A stretch of 64,000 nucleotides of DNA from Sweltsa coloradensis. Lineage: Eukaryota > Arthropoda > Insecta > Plecoptera > Chloroperlidae. Shown in pieces: positions 45,565-58,409 of the stretch. Made by a program: the position numbers and the translations under genes. The notes under the pieces were generated by a model. That model saw only the letters and a list, made by a program, of their open reading frames with translations. It had not been told where the DNA came from and did no database searches. The stretch is taken from positions 62,001 through 126,000 of the forward strand of contig JAMZAV010000902.1 of the NCBI GenBank assembly GCA_024449915.1, written 5' to 3'. The stretch's first letter is position 1, and every line of letters starts with the position of its first letter.

Positions 45565-46133
45565 TGGATGAGCGAAGCGAAGACTTCAATTTCACTGACC
45601 CCCCAAAAAATTAGCTTGGGTGTTTTTTCTTTCTTTTCTGTTTGTTCGTTCTCCACCGGGCAAATGGCATATGCGATCTTGATGAAAATTAAAGGGGACC
45701 TTTGAAATCTCTAAACTTAGACCTGCCACGTTTTTAAGTTCAATCGAAGAAATATTTGTCATAAATATAATACTTTTACGATTTTTTTCGATTTTTAGTG
45801 CGATATTTTCGTGACATTTGGGCCGATTCTGACCAAACGGGTGGGGCAACAACGTTCATATTTTACATGTACATTAAAGGTTATGGTGATGTCGTGCCTT
45901 TTAAAAGAAAAAAATGGAAAAGTAAGCCAGAATCCATAGAAATTAAGATATTAACTTAAGTTTTTTGAGGTATATAATAACAATCAACAAGTAGCAATAG
46001 AAACTTGACCACAATCACCTACAATGCGTTCAAAAAGCACAAGTAAAAGAAAAGAGATCCCACGTAAACTTAAAACTTACAAAAAAGCTCATTCATCAAC
46101 GCGACTTAAAAAAGCGTTTGCGAAGCGGCCTAG
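45565..46133 (+). mobile_element. Helentron-like element, family H2, shortened
   Basis: Begins TGGATGAGCGAAGCGAAGAC and ends GAAGCGGCCTAG with T on each flank. It has one rather than two of the ~180-bp H2 repeats. The 3' hairpin region has decayed (ATTCATCAACGCGACTTAAA). Confidence 0.78.
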
Positions 46134-46389
46134 TATAACAAATTTGTGTACTTAATTTGATTGACATTTAAAACTAAAAAATAGTCATCTTCATCTGACC
46201 GACTGATAATTTTTTTCAACACTGCAACAACGAAAAAAGTTTTTATGCTTGAGTTGTTTTTTCTCTTCCAATTAATTAAATTAAAAATGAAACATCGCCA
46301 GCAAAAACCCAATTTTAAAATGTAAAACAAATTTAGAATCCAATATTAAGATTTGCATCGGTTAACAATAACTAAGGTTTTCCATTTCG
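46134..46389. other. AT-rich spacer
   Basis: Nothing recognised. Confidence 0.5.
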
Positions 46390-46665
46390 AAAATGAATTC
46401 GCACTTGTCGCCGCGAGTTCTCTTTCCGATAATTCCTCGCGAAAACCGAGAGCGAGTCTCGCACTTGCCGAGATTTGTTCCGTCACGGGGGGAAAAACCT
46501 AGGCTTCATATTCGCGGGGCGTCATATTCGCGAGGCCTCGGAATACGTTAGGAATCTCTTGAGCGACTCTAGAATCAAGGCTAGAACTCTACACTTTGTG
46601 CGTGTGTCTATGTTTCTCTCTAGCGATGAAAATTTAATCTCGGAGCATGTGATTTCATGAGTTTA
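46390..46665. other. CpG-rich patch, function unknown
   Basis: Contains many TCGCG/CTCGC words and a short direct repeat (TCATATTCGCGGGGC / TCATATTCGCGAGGC, 46507-46537). A 61-codon plus frame (46475-46660) overlaps it but is not recognised. Confidence 0.35.
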
Positions 46666-47154
46666 GCCATAGGGATAACTTATAAACGATGTATATATTA
46701 TAATTTAATTATTTATTGGACAAATCAGAGTCATAGAAAATGCATTTAAAAAATGAGTCATTTCCATTCGAAATTGATATATTCAATAACAAAAAATACA
46801 CAATATTTCGTTTGCAGGCATTTATAATGGTAGTAATCATTTATAGCGGCTGCAGAGAAAAAGACAAATCATTGCGTGATTTAAAAAAATAAAAGTAATA
46901 ACAAACAAATAAACATAACAAAATATATAGAATAAATATCTTTAACTGCGATTTGTCCAATAATAAATTTACATATGAAATATTCATAAAACGAGTTGAA
47001 ATCAATGTTTTATATTTGTTTCGATTGGTGGTTGTTCAGTAAAAACTCTCATCGGTGGAATTGTTTAAATTTAATTTAAAATTTTTAAACTTAAATGAAA
47101 ATCCATTACGTCAAGTGTCATTATGTATTGTGTGAGTGACATTAACAAAATTAT
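46666..47154. other. AT-rich DNA, no gene recognised
   Basis: No supported feature. Confidence 0.5.
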
Positions 47155-47235
47155 GTTGAGCCGTCCGCGGTGACTCATACTGTTGGGGCGCAGATCATAA
47201 GCTTTGTCACTGAGGAATGCTGTACAGAACCCAGC
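47155..47235 (+). mobile_element. tRNA-like SINE head, family S4, decayed
   Basis: AGCCGTCCGCGGTGACTCAT and TCACTGAGGAATGCTGTACA parallel 30630-30722. The B box is not preserved. Confidence 0.5.
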
Positions 47236-47327
47236 AAACTAAATATTGTCATGTTTTATTACACCTCATTGCATTACTCAGAAACTTTCTCTCACGTATG
47301 TGGTATCATATATGTTTGAAACATTTT

Positions 47328-48090
47328 TGGATGAGCGTAGCGAGCGTAGCGAGCGAAGCGAAGATTCCATTTCACTACACTGAAGAAAAAAATCCGGAAT
47401 GTTTTTTTTTTGTATTTTTGTGTGTTTGTCCGCACGATTTCGGCTAAACCGATACTCTAATTGCGATGAAATTTTATGGAGGCCTTTGAAATCTCTGAAA
47501 TTAGAACTGCCACGTATTTGAGCGCAATCGAAAATTTATTTCTCATTAAAATCGCAATTTTACGATTTTTTTCGATTTTTGAAAAATTTATTCTACTTAT
47601 AACACCTACATGCTTTATCCGATTGTTATGATTTTTTCACAGAACCATAATTTTATGAATTAAGATATTCGTGTGAAATTTGAGCGCAATCGAAAAATTA
47701 TTTCTCATAAAAATAGAAATTTATCGTTTTTTTTCTTTTTTAAAACAATTCTTTGACTTATAATAACACCTACATGCTTTATCCGATTGTAATGATTTTT
47801 TCACAGAACCTTGATTTTATGAATTAATATATTCGTGTGAAATTTAAGAGCAATCAAATTTCTTATGAAAATCGCAATTTTACGATTTTTTTCTTTTTTT
47901 AAATTACGATTAACTAAAAAAATTAAAAATTTAAAGTTTATTTTTTATTTAATTTAAATTAATTTTTAAAAAATCTTCAACTTAGTAATGATTTTTTCAC
48001 AGAACAACAGAAAATCCGCATAACACATGGCAGCTCAATACACCAATTACGCTCATCCAACAACGCGGCGGGACTTAAGCGTTTTCCTAG
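47328..48090 (+). mobile_element. Helentron-like element (HINE), family H1, copy 2
   Basis: Starts TGGATGAGCGTAGCGAGCG, here with an extra TAGCGAGCG duplication, and ends AACGCGGCGGGACTTAAGCG then TTTTCCTAG. T on both flanks. Interior holds about three ~170-bp direct repeats (CACCTACATGCTTTATCCGA and so on). Confidence 0.85.
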
Positions 48091-48225
48091 TAAAACTTCA
48101 TTAACCATGTTTTTATTTGTTTTTTGGTTTGTTTTTTTTTACCTCACCTTTCATCTGTCAAGTAAACACTTTGCAGAGAGTGTTAGATCTTATCCAAAGC
48201 ATTTGCACATCCGAGAATAACTAAT

Positions 48226-48987
48226 TGGATGAGCGTAGCGAGCGAAGCGAAGATTCCATTTCACTACACTGGAGAAAAAAATCCGGAATGTTTTTTTTCT
48301 TTTTTTTTTGTATTTTTGTGTGTTTGTCCGCACGATTCCGGCTAAACCGATACTCCAATTGCGATGAAATTTTATGGAGTCCTTCGAAATCTCTGAACTT
48401 AGAACTGCCACGTTTTTGAGCGCAATCGAAAAATTATTTCTCATTAAAATCGCAATTTTACGATTTTTTTCGATTTTTGAAATATTTCTTCTACTTATAA
48501 CACCTACATGCTTTATCCGATTGTTATGATTTTTTCACAGAACCATAATTTTATGAATTAAGATATTCGTGAGAAATTTGAGCGCAATCGAAAAATGATT
48601 TCTCATGAAAATCGAAATTTTACGGGGTTTTTCTTTTTTAAAACAATTCTTTGACTTATAACACCTACATGCTTTATCCGATTGTAATGATTTTTTCACA
48701 GAACCTTAATTTTATGAATTAATATATTCGTGTGAAATTTGAGCGCAATCAAATAATTATTTCTGATGAAAATCGCAATTTATGTTATTTTTCTTTTTTA
48801 AAATTTCGATTAACTAAAAAAATTAAAAATTTAAGTTTATTAAAAATTTAATTTAAATTAATTTTAAAAACATCTTCAACACTAATGATTTTTTCACAGA
48901 ACAACAGAAAATCCGCATAACACATGGAAGCTCAATACACCAATTACGCTCATCCAACAACGCGGCGGGACTTAAGCGTTTTCCTAG
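48226..48987 (+). mobile_element. Helentron-like element (HINE), family H1, copy 3
   Basis: Nearly the same as copy 2 along its length and in the same orientation, 135 bp downstream. Ends in the same GC hairpin and CTAG, with T on both flanks. Confidence 0.85.
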
Positions 48988-49079
48988 TTAAAAGAATTTT
49001 TTTGAAAATATGCATGAAATTGAAAATATGTTGTGGTTTTGCTCAACGTTTATCAAGATATAGAACTCGCTTAATGAAC

Positions 49080-49420
49080 GCCGACTTTCAAATAATAATA
49101 TCTCGCATCGAGGTTTGTGCACGAGATCACGCTCTCAGCTTCCCGTTGTATTTGCCCCCATTAAATCGGTTCCCACTCACCGTCAATCAAATCAAACTTC
49201 ACAAACACGCAAGGCTGCCCCTTTTTCTTGTTGTTTCAGCAAGAATGTTCGCCCACTCCGTCCGTGAATCCCTTCTCGCTCTCGACAGCGCATAGTTGCG
49301 GTCTCTCCCGCTCGCAGCGCTCAAACCGGTTCCCGCGCTCGGCTGGGAAACCCTGGAGCTCGTCCCGACTCCTGATTGGCCAGCCGTGTTTTGTTTAACC
49401 GTCATTTTACTTCATTCGTT
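49080..49420. promoter_or_regulatory. CpG-rich segment with CCAAT box, promoter-like
   Basis: 49255-49395 has a high CpG density (GTCCGTGAATCCCTTCTCGC, CTCCCGCTCGCAGCGCTC) and an inverted CCAAT in TGATTGGCC (49373-49381). The 123-codon plus and 68-codon minus frames overlapping it lack known domains. Possible promoter on the minus or plus strand; weak. Confidence 0.28.
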
Positions 49421-50649
49421 TACATGATGTGTGTTTAATATTTTTCAAACTGTCTACCCTTCTACCTGACTTTGTTTTTGGGTGTGTATATGAAATATCG
49501 TGGCCATTCCAGAGAGCTTGGAGGTCGTTGGTTACATTTAGATGCGTTGAGTGCTTTTGCGGTGAAGAATTCGGGGATTATGTGGATAGTTATTCGTCTT
49601 TGTCCTAGAAATGTTTGTGCCGTTTTCTGTTACTAAAGAACGGAGAGGGAGTTTTTGGTGCGCGCGAATAAATTATACAACATTGTGAAAATAGCGATCG
49701 TGGAAATAGACACCAACACTTCACATCAAAGACTACTCATGTGAATTGACCCGGACTTTATCAACACAAAGAAAGTTTTATTTTTTCAACCCAGTTTTTA
49801 ATTATCTACAATTTTTTCTTTCATGTGATTTTCTTCGTGCGTGAACTGTGGGCTCCCCCGTGAAAAACTCACCCTATTCATTATTCTTCTGTTTCACCGT
49901 CAAAACTCTTTGTTCTTTTATTTTACGTCTGTTTTAAATACTAATCTCTAAATGTCTACCTCCATTTTATATTCCGATATCATTATTTACGTTCTTCTTT
50001 GAACCTTCTTTACAATGCGTAGAGGAAGTCTCTCTCCCTTTTTATTGTGTTCTCTGTTTTGCTTTTCATCATTTATATCTAGAATTTCCGCTGACCCGAT
50101 GTAAACTGTCTAGTTATAGTGAACGTTATTATTCGCATATATTCCATTCAATACAATTCCTTCTCTAGTTTCATTCAAAACTTTTCAACCGAGTCCGGTT
50201 CATTTTCTGTATTTTCGTTCGTAAAATCTTCATTGAAAATATGTATATTTCGTTTCGCCGTCCAGAACTATAACAACAATTCAGCTATTCAATCAGAACC
50301 ACGAACGATGTAAAATAACAATACGTTTCTTAACCAAGGTCTCCAATCTTAGATGTAGTATATTATTCTGTCGTCCAGATGAAAAACATCGTCTATGGAA
50401 TATCGAGCAATATGTCTTTCTGATTTATAGAAAGCACCAAAGTTAGAAACAAAATTCTAATGAAATTCATCATCTTCAAATCAGATTCTTATAAAAACAT
50501 CGAAAGATATTTGTCCATACATTGAGGATTGCTTGGTTTTGATATCCGATGAAGCGTACAGGATGAAGCCGAGCGTTAAAGACGAACATAAGGTTTGGTT
50601 TATATAATTCATTTCCTTGGTTATAGTGAGGAGAGTTTGCAAGTTCCAA
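49421..50649. other. AT-rich DNA, no gene recognised
   Basis: No supported feature. Confidence 0.5.
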
Positions 50650-50940
50650 TCTCATTCAGGCACAAGATTTTGAACTTAAAATATGGACTTAATTTAATCC
50701 AACAATTCTTGGATATGATTTACGTAAACATTTACTTTGGAGCCGTCCAAGCAACGAATCGAAGATTAAATTGAAACTTGTTTCGAATATCTTGTACGAT
50801 CTGTCGTTGCCAGTAGTGGATCGTTCCCATCCAGTTAGGTCGACGTCTTCTATTCTCCTATTTAAAATATACGGGGCTCTAGATGGTCATTGTTCGCACG
50901 TCAAAGTCATCGGCGCAATATGAATGGTTCATTTATTTGT
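50650..50940 (+). mobile_element. SINE S3 internal fragment, diverged
   Basis: TTACTTTGGAGCCGTCCAAG, then CTAGATGGTCATTGTTCGCA and GTCATCGGCGC follow S3 order. Head and tail are missing. Confidence 0.65.
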
Positions 50941-51359
50941 ATAATGCTCATATCTTTCTTGTTTAATATTGAAGGCGATAATTAAAAATATGTTCTTGGG
51001 GCGATGTCAATATTACACATCTTGACAACGTTTCAATGATTTCGTGTTAATTAATTATTGATTTATAAAGTTGAATCGCATTATAATGATTGTTTGAGAC
51101 GTTATTTTTGTATTTTTTAATTTATTAAATTAGATTTTATATGAAAAATATAAATCAGAAGGAACACTTTTATAGAGATTTGTGCAAAACTGCCAGACGC
51201 CACTTTTTCGTCTTTAGATAACTATCCGGACTTAATGATTAATGTTTGGGAGAGAAAATCTAAGAGTTAATCTATTATCAATACAATTTGACAAGCAATT
51301 AAATATGTTAATCAAAACATCCTTATTTAAGCCACACTCTTCGAAACTAGTTGTAATGT
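50941..51359. other. AT-rich spacer
   Basis: Nothing recognised. Confidence 0.5.
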
Positions 51360-51510
51360 TATTATTTACTACAATTCAGAAATCAAAAAAGTCCGCCCAA
51401 ATTAAAAAAAATAAAAATAATAATAATTTCTGAGTAGTAGAAATAATAATAATTACACCTACGGGAGTGTTTCCCGACTAACCAAATCAAGAAATAGTTG
51501 TTATGTGGTA
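51360..51510. mobile_element. SINE S2 remnant with tail box
   Basis: ACTACAATTCAGAAATCAAA (51367-51390 region) and ACACCTACGGGAGTGTTTCC (51455-51474) are the two S2-associated words. The tRNA-like head between them is lost. Confidence 0.55.
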
Positions 51511-51551
51511 AGTTAATGTTTTATTTAATTAATCCAAATAAAACATTAACT
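51511..51551. other. Perfect 16-bp stem hairpin, 9-nt loop
   Basis: AGTTAATGTTTTATTT (51511-51526) is exactly complementary to 51536-51551. AT-rich, so chance is less negligible than for the 11.9-kb hairpin. Confidence 0.65.
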
Positions 51552-52941
51552 TTAACAAATCTTTAGTCTGGATTGTCAATGACCGTAATAGAACGGATAC
51601 CGCCCTATCAGTGTAACTCTATCGCTCACATAATGACACGATCAACAGAAACTCAATACAAAGACAGTGTTTCCTTCTAGAATTATCACTTCTGTAATGG
51701 TATCTGCCTTGTCGTCTACAAAATACTTTAACTCACATTTCTTGTTTACTTTCATCTATTTCTTTGTCTGCGAGTTTCTCATACCAACTTTCCAACCATT
51801 AATTATCTCGATCCCATTCTCTTCTTCCTCTACCTTTTCTCATTATGTGCCGCTAGTTTTTTCCCTCTAGTTTAGCTGTCTCCAAACATCTAATCGTCGC
51901 CTACGCCGCCTCTGGTGTATTGTTTTTCAACTAATCCATCTTGTCGGGTATTTCCACATCCAAATCTCACAACTAGACTGAAAGATACATAGTCACTCGT
52001 TCGTTCGTTGGTTATCACCCGTTCTTGAGACTAAGCACGGCTTACGGAGATTTTAAATGGTCGTATGCAAAAAGTCACACACAATTACTCATAGGTTTTT
52101 CACAGTTGCAAAACAGTGCGAGGATCAGTGTCGTGATCATTCTGTCCACATCCGAGACACCCGACGAATACGCCCATTTGGACTTGGATACATTATGCAG
52201 AGAGAAGATGACTTTACTCTGCAAGTCAGAGTGTATTCCGTTGGAATATTCTAGCTAGATGCGGTGACTAGATAAAAAATACAAAAAATAAATTTTTGTT
52301 TAGAGTGTACACACTAAGTGACAGAACTGATTGCCAGTGTGGAACAATATAAAGAAGGTATCATTAATAACCTGATATCAAAACGAGTATCATAATGCTC
52401 CACTCATCTTAATAGGCTATTTCATACACATTGTGTTATATTGAGTAATCCTACCGTGATAGTCGACAATTCTTTAGGATAATATTGTGTTTATTACTTA
52501 TTACTAGATTATGTAGTAATATTAACGCCGTTTCGCGCCTGCTAACCTAAATGGATACAGTTCCAATTGGAACTTGTACTTTTAAAGAGCTGGATATACA
52601 ATCTGCTCAGCCTATTAAATGATACCTCGTACTTATCTCGACCTAGGTAGTTATTGATCATTATTTTCTATATTGTATTTTAATCCTTTATATGTATTCT
52701 TGAATCAACTCGTTATCAACAAATCAATATTATTTCTTTAACTTTAAATGCTTTTCTTCGTCGTTATCTAAATGTAAAACAGCTTATAAAACATGTGTGT
52801 TTGTTACTATTACAATAATTTATATTGATACTTCTTAGGATATTGTAGCATTTTATATATAACAGTACGAAACACCGCCGGGAAACTGCTCTCGGTCAAA
52901 CTGTCTGTCGCAATTAACATGTTATTTACTAAATTAATTTT
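51552..52941. other. No gene recognised; S3 scrap at 52300-52365
   Basis: 52300-52365 matches the reverse complement of the S3 3' end (AGAGTGTACACACTAAGTG, AACTGATTGCCAGTGTGG). The rest is unrecognised. Confidence 0.5.
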
Positions 52942-52966
52942 AATAAATAAATAAATAAATAAATAA
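52942..52966. repeat. (AAAT)n microsatellite
   Basis: About six AAAT units in series. Confidence 0.9.
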
Positions 52967-53699
52967 TAATTTAAAGGTGACCGAGCCAACCAAGTTGGCG
53001 ACGTCATCATCGCCATGAGAACAATGATTATCAATGGTCAAATACAGAAAAATCAAGGAACATTAGTTAAGCACATTTTGAAATAATATATTTAAACAAT
53101 TTATAAAGAGACTAAAAGACTTAAAAATACATTCAAGTAGCACAATAAAATATATTTATTTTAAATATAAATAATGAAAAAGAAAACAAAAAACTGATTT
53201 AAAATACTATTGCAATTCCCACTAGAAACGAATGTAAGGTTTGCTTTAAATCATACTTTTACCTCTTATTATATTTTTTTTCCATAACTAGGAAATAGTT
53301 AGTCTTTAAGAACACTTCTCCTAGCGGAGAAGCAATATCATTCCGTGAAACTTGACTTTATCAAAACGAAATAATATGAAGATAAATAAACTGAAAAAAC
53401 ATCGACTGATGTATTCTGAGAGTAAAACTACGCAAACAGACATCTAAGAATACTAAAAACACAGTCGTCTTGATAAAAGTAGAGAAAATATATATTTTTA
53501 TTTTACCATTCTGCTAAAATAAAGTAATCATGAGTTTTGATGATTCTGTGTCATCCACAGGTAATCTCGATTAACATGCGGGGCCCAAAATCTATATAAT
53601 GCACTTTGAACTGTCATTTCGAACTACAGCCACCTCTTCACATTTATTTATTTATTTTATTGTTTATCCTGGTCATAACATTCGACAAAAACAAGAAGA
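52967..53699. other. AT-rich DNA, no gene recognised
   Basis: No supported feature. Confidence 0.5.
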
Positions 53700-53945
53700 A
53701 GAAATGGCGACGACGCTAGCAAATATTTTTCTAAAGGTTTCCTCCACTTACCCGGACTGCAGAGCAGACGTCGAGGAGAACGAAGCCGTTACACTAGCTG
53801 CCGAACCCTCCATCTACTCTAACCAGCGGTATACGTGTGTCTCAGAGCAGAGCGGTCACCCACTCTACCCCTGACCACGCCCGAGATTGCTTAACTTCAG
53901 TGTTCGAGTGGGAACCGGCTAAACGACCTTGGCTAAACCGCTGGC
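53700..53945 (-). mobile_element. 5S-rRNA-derived SINE, copy 2, 3'-truncated
   Basis: Reverse complement of the 22020 element: body GGAGAACGAAGCCGTTACAC, then AGAGCGGTCACCCACTCTAC and AGATTGCTTAACTTCAGTGT, the 5S-like head. It breaks from copy 1 after the GGAGGAAACCTTTA region (about 53735), so the tail is missing. The 91-codon plus frame overlapping it is not a gene. Confidence 0.8.
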
Positions 53946-54465
53946 TAAAAAAGAAACTAATTTATGATCACAACAAATGAAACATTTACTTACGTTGTTC
54001 ACTTTCTCGCTCAGACACTTTCGATAGATTTATGCAAACGTGTTTCGTTTTCGGGTATTATGTAAATATGTCATCTCTCTAAAATATGCAACCATCCTTG
54101 ATAAAAGATGACGTGGGTCTTTATGCCCAGCCTATGTCAAGTCCTTAAGGGTTCGAACTTCAACACGGCTCAAAGTTATTCTGGATATTTCAGGCGACTT
54201 GAGACCTGACAGGGATTGTGTATGCATTTTCCACAACGTTTAAAATGAAAATTGTATTTCAAATAAAAATGTTGTTGGGCAAATGTTTTTGTTAAAACTT
54301 GAGATCAAACCAATTTATCGATTACCAAATTCATTCGTAAAGCCATAACTAAATAAATATATACACATTATTGTGAATTTCTTCTTCACTAACTCGGTTA
54401 CAAGATAATTTTTAGTGTGGTACATATTTAGGAAAACGCAAAAATTGTTGATAGATTTAGGCATT
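53946..54465. other. No gene recognised
   Basis: Near the right edge (54430-54450) TTAGGAAAACGCAAAAATTG resembles a decayed family B terminus. Confidence 0.45.
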
Positions 54466-54868
54466 GATATTAAACCCCTATAGTAGGCTAGATTAAGTCT
54501 TCCTATACCTCCGCACAGGCGCGAGCGTAGCAAATTGAAGACTCAACCGGCCCATTTCAAGATGCGATTTGGTGTTTTAATTTTGCTTTTTTAATGCAAT
54601 AAAGTATTTTACTGGATTGTTTGATATGGTTTTAGCTTTGCAGCATGGTATTAAACAAAAGAAACAATCAAGTGATTGCATAAGGGAATTTAGTAATCAT
54701 TTGGTGTTAAAGGCTAGTATGCTTACCTGTCACCTGGCGGCAATCTTGAGAACTATTTGGCCAAATCGCTCCCATTTGATTAACATGTAACTGTCATTTT
54801 AAGATGGCTTCTAATTGTACCGGAAGTGGACCACCGACTGCTGGTCTAGCCATTATATAGATGTCTAT
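54466..54868. mobile_element. TIR element X, copy 2 (no SINE insertion)
   Basis: Left end GATATTAAACCCCTATAGTA pairs with the right end (about 54841-54868, diverged). The body matches both sides of the SINE in copy 1: GGCGCGAGCGTAG, CAAAGTATTTTACTGG-type block, GATTGCATAAGGGAATT, CCGGAAGTGGACC. Confidence 0.75.
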
Positions 54869-56061
54869 AGATTTAGGCTACGATCGAAACATGTTTCACA
54901 CTGCATTGAACTTGATTGAGGTTTATAGCTAAATTGAATTGAATTTTAATTTATTTACAGTTGTGTTATTTGCTTCAAGTTGATTATTTCATAGAAAGAT
55001 ACATTACGCCTAGCAAACATGACTACAACAAATGAAAATAATTAAACAACTCACTTCTCTTCTTTTTCTTTACCTAACCTCGGAACGACACTACACTTCC
55101 GGCACTTACTATTACTTCTGACAGTTCGTTCCATTCTCTTATCATTCTGTTTAAATAAGTCAACGTTCCGCATCTGTCCAAGCAAAGTTCATGTGAAGTT
55201 TGTAAACGATATGGATTCTCACATAATTCTGAATTATAACAAACATGCATTGTAATGATATTATGATACGTTGTTCGTTGCCAGTTGAGCTTTAAAATCA
55301 CATTGTTACGTTTATACATCTCTGTTATTAATATTTATATCAAATTATTTTTGTGTCTTTACATTTAATATTTTTACCAAGATAAGTAAACATGAATGCG
55401 AGATTGTGAGATAAAGAGCATCTGTTCAATAGTACTTGTGTCCCAGTCGGTTTCTAAAGATGATGATTGCAGTATTTGAACGGAGACCAATGCATTAAAA
55501 CAGGAATTAACAGTCACAAATATCAACATATAAAACAACAAACATAGGTAATGGTTCTCTCATCACATTGTACTGTGTTATTTGTTGATTTTGTGGAAAC
55601 CAAACTAGCCATGATAACAGTTTCATGTCATAATATTGTTCGTGGTAATTGATGACAAACAAAACAACTGGTTTTACATCCAAACTACATTAGTGTACAC
55701 GCCTAGGTCTATGTGATCTCTGATGCGTGGAAATAGTGATAAATAAAAACAAAATTCAACACAATTACTTAAATAAAAATTATTAGTGAAAACTCATAAC
55801 AAATGATGTTGAAGTTTTCACATATTCTCGACATGAGTACTTTATTCATATGAATCGCCCTCTTACCGATATTTTAAGTCAAAGAAGATGATTAAAACAT
55901 TAGCTAAATAAAAAAGAGTCTTAAATATAACAGGAAAATTTATGTTTTATTCTTTTGGGGTGGGACGTAACGTCCCTGTCGGCTATTATATTATATGCAA
56001 TTTGTAGGACAAAAGTGTCAAGACTGAGCTTGGTGCTACACTTATTTAGAGCGACGATTTT
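54869..56061. other. AT-rich DNA, no gene recognised
   Basis: No supported feature. The 81-codon minus frame (55074-55319) has no known domain. Confidence 0.5.
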
Positions 56062-56857
56062 TGGATGACAGTAGCGAGCGAAGCAAAGATTCCATTCTAC
56101 TACACTGGAGAAAAAAATCCGGAATGTTTTTTTTTCTTTTTTTTGTATTTTTGTCTGTTTGTTAGCACGATTCCGGCTAAACCGATACTCCGATTGCGAT
56201 GAAATTTTATGGAGACCTTTTAAATCTTTGAACTTAGAACTGCCACGGTATTGAGTACAATCGAAAAATTATTTCTCGTGAAAATCGCAATTTTACGATT
56301 TTTATTCAATTTATTTGAAATTTCTTCGACTTATAAAACCTACATGCTTTATCCGATTGTAATGATTTTGTTTACAGAACCTTAATTTTATAAATTAAGA
56401 TATTCGTGTGAAATTTGAGCGTAATCGAAAAATTATTTCTCATGAAAATCGAAATTTTACGGGTTTTTTCTTTTTTAAAACAATTCTTTGACTCATAACA
56501 CCTACATGCTTCATCCTATTGTAATGATTTTTTCACGGAACCTTATTTCATGAATTAATATATTCGTGTTAATTTGAGTGCAATCGAATAATAATTTCTT
56601 GTGAAAATTGCAATTTTACGATTTTTTTCTTTTTAAAAATTACGATTAATTAAAAAAATGAAGTTAATTTATTATTTAATTTAATTTAATTATAAAAATT
56701 CAGTTAATTTTTTATTTAATTTTATTTAATTTAAAAAAATCTTCGATTAAGTAAATGATTTTTTCACAGAACAACAGAAAATCCGCGTAACACATGGCGG
56801 CTCAATGCACCATATACGCTCATCCAACAACGCGGCGGGACTTAAGCGTTTTCCTAG
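56062..56857 (+). mobile_element. Helentron-like element (HINE), family H1, copy 4
   Basis: Starts TGGATGACAGTAGCGAGCG (variant) and ends AACGCGGCGGGACTTAAGCG plus TTTTCCTAG, T flanks both sides. Interior direct repeats as in copies 2-3. Confidence 0.83.
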
Positions 56858-58409
56858 TTTTAAATATTGTTTCTACACATCATTGCCTTCCACTTCCTTA
56901 TAAAGAAAGACGATCTTCTGAAATATCGTTCGACTACGATTTTTTAATTTTGCATATAATGGCCAACAGGGACGTCACGCCGAGTCCCCCCCCCCCAAAA
57001 AAAAATAGAAAAAATATGTTATTTCAAAGTCTATAATTGATTTAGCTAAGATTGCAGCCATTTTCATTGGATTTTAAAAAAATCGTTTAGAGGACGATAC
57101 AAAAATATCTGTACCATGTTTTGAATAGAGAGTGTTTAAATGGGAGACACGCTGGAAGGAAATAAAAATTATAATGCTAGAATGGGAGAAGAGCTAATCC
57201 GTACCAGATAGAAAGATACAGAAGGAAATGTTTAAACTGTTAATCTGTGAAGAGTTCTATTGTCTACTGTTCTTTTGTCACATTTGTTGTAGAATAGAAC
57301 TCTTCCACCGAATCGACGTGTACAATAATTTAAGCGTTTCTATTAAATATAATTAAAAATTACAAAATTACAAAATATTTTATTAACTATGGTCAGTCTT
57401 CAACACATAAAAGAAGTTTCTGGTTTATTATAACCAAGAAATTTATTAACCATCCGAACCGTTCATTAATTTAACCTCTAGATCTACAAAACGAAACATT
57501 GGAAGTTTGACAAACGATGTTACAAAATTATTTTTAAAATTTCTACCTGCTTTAAAAAAGCTTTGTTAATACAACAGAAGAGAGGTGGTGGTTCGTGAAA
57601 TAACAAAACCTTCAAAGAGTTTTATACTTTATAATGGAAAGTAATTTTAAATCCTATTCATCCCCTTAAGGATATTAAAACAGCAATGTACCACTGCTAC
57701 TAATGGTAAAGAATGAATTTGGGATAAATGTGTTTCATTTTTGCGAACTCGCGCTGTCAAACAGATTACCGAAAGTCTTACTAGTAAAAATATTTTTTTT
57801 AAACAGAGAAATAATAACGTAAAAAAACAGAGAAAAAATAACGTTAACAAAGATGTGTTGATTGCATTATTGGCAAACCTTAACTCATATTCACTGTGAG
57901 TATGTCAGGCAAGGAAAAAGGATTACCGATAAGTTTTCTTGGTCAAAAGTTCACTTCTAGATTTAAAAAAATAGAGATGTAAAATATCATCGTTGTAAAT
58001 GGATAAAATGAATTTGGAAATGAAAACATTTTGGAAATGAATTAACTTTATAATTCACAATTTAATATATGACGGTAAACGTGAATGATTTCAAATTAAA
58101 AAGTCTTTCTGTGTTTGAATAAAAGACCCCAAAATTACTGACAAACCACAGTTTTTTTCACTTTATACAATAATCGACCTTGGAGTAAAACGAAACTGAA
58201 ACTGACGACCTGTGATGCAGCATTGTGAAGTTGTTGCTAAGCACGAAATCGGTAATGTTTGTTTTGTGTGTTAAGGCACTATAATATTATTAAACATTTA
58301 AATCTCACACCTCCTATCTCCTTTAAGGCTATTGATTGAAATAAAACATCTTAGAGCTCAACATTCGAGTCTCGCTTCAGATGTAGATGCGAACGCAGAG
58401 ATAGATTAA
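56858..58409. other. No gene recognised
   Basis: A C/A homopolymer junction at about 56986-57006 is the only marked feature. Confidence 0.5.

Noticed and set aside
48924..49295. 123-codon plus-strand ORF
   Set aside because: Begins inside the 3' end of an H1 element and continues into unrelated CpG-rich DNA.
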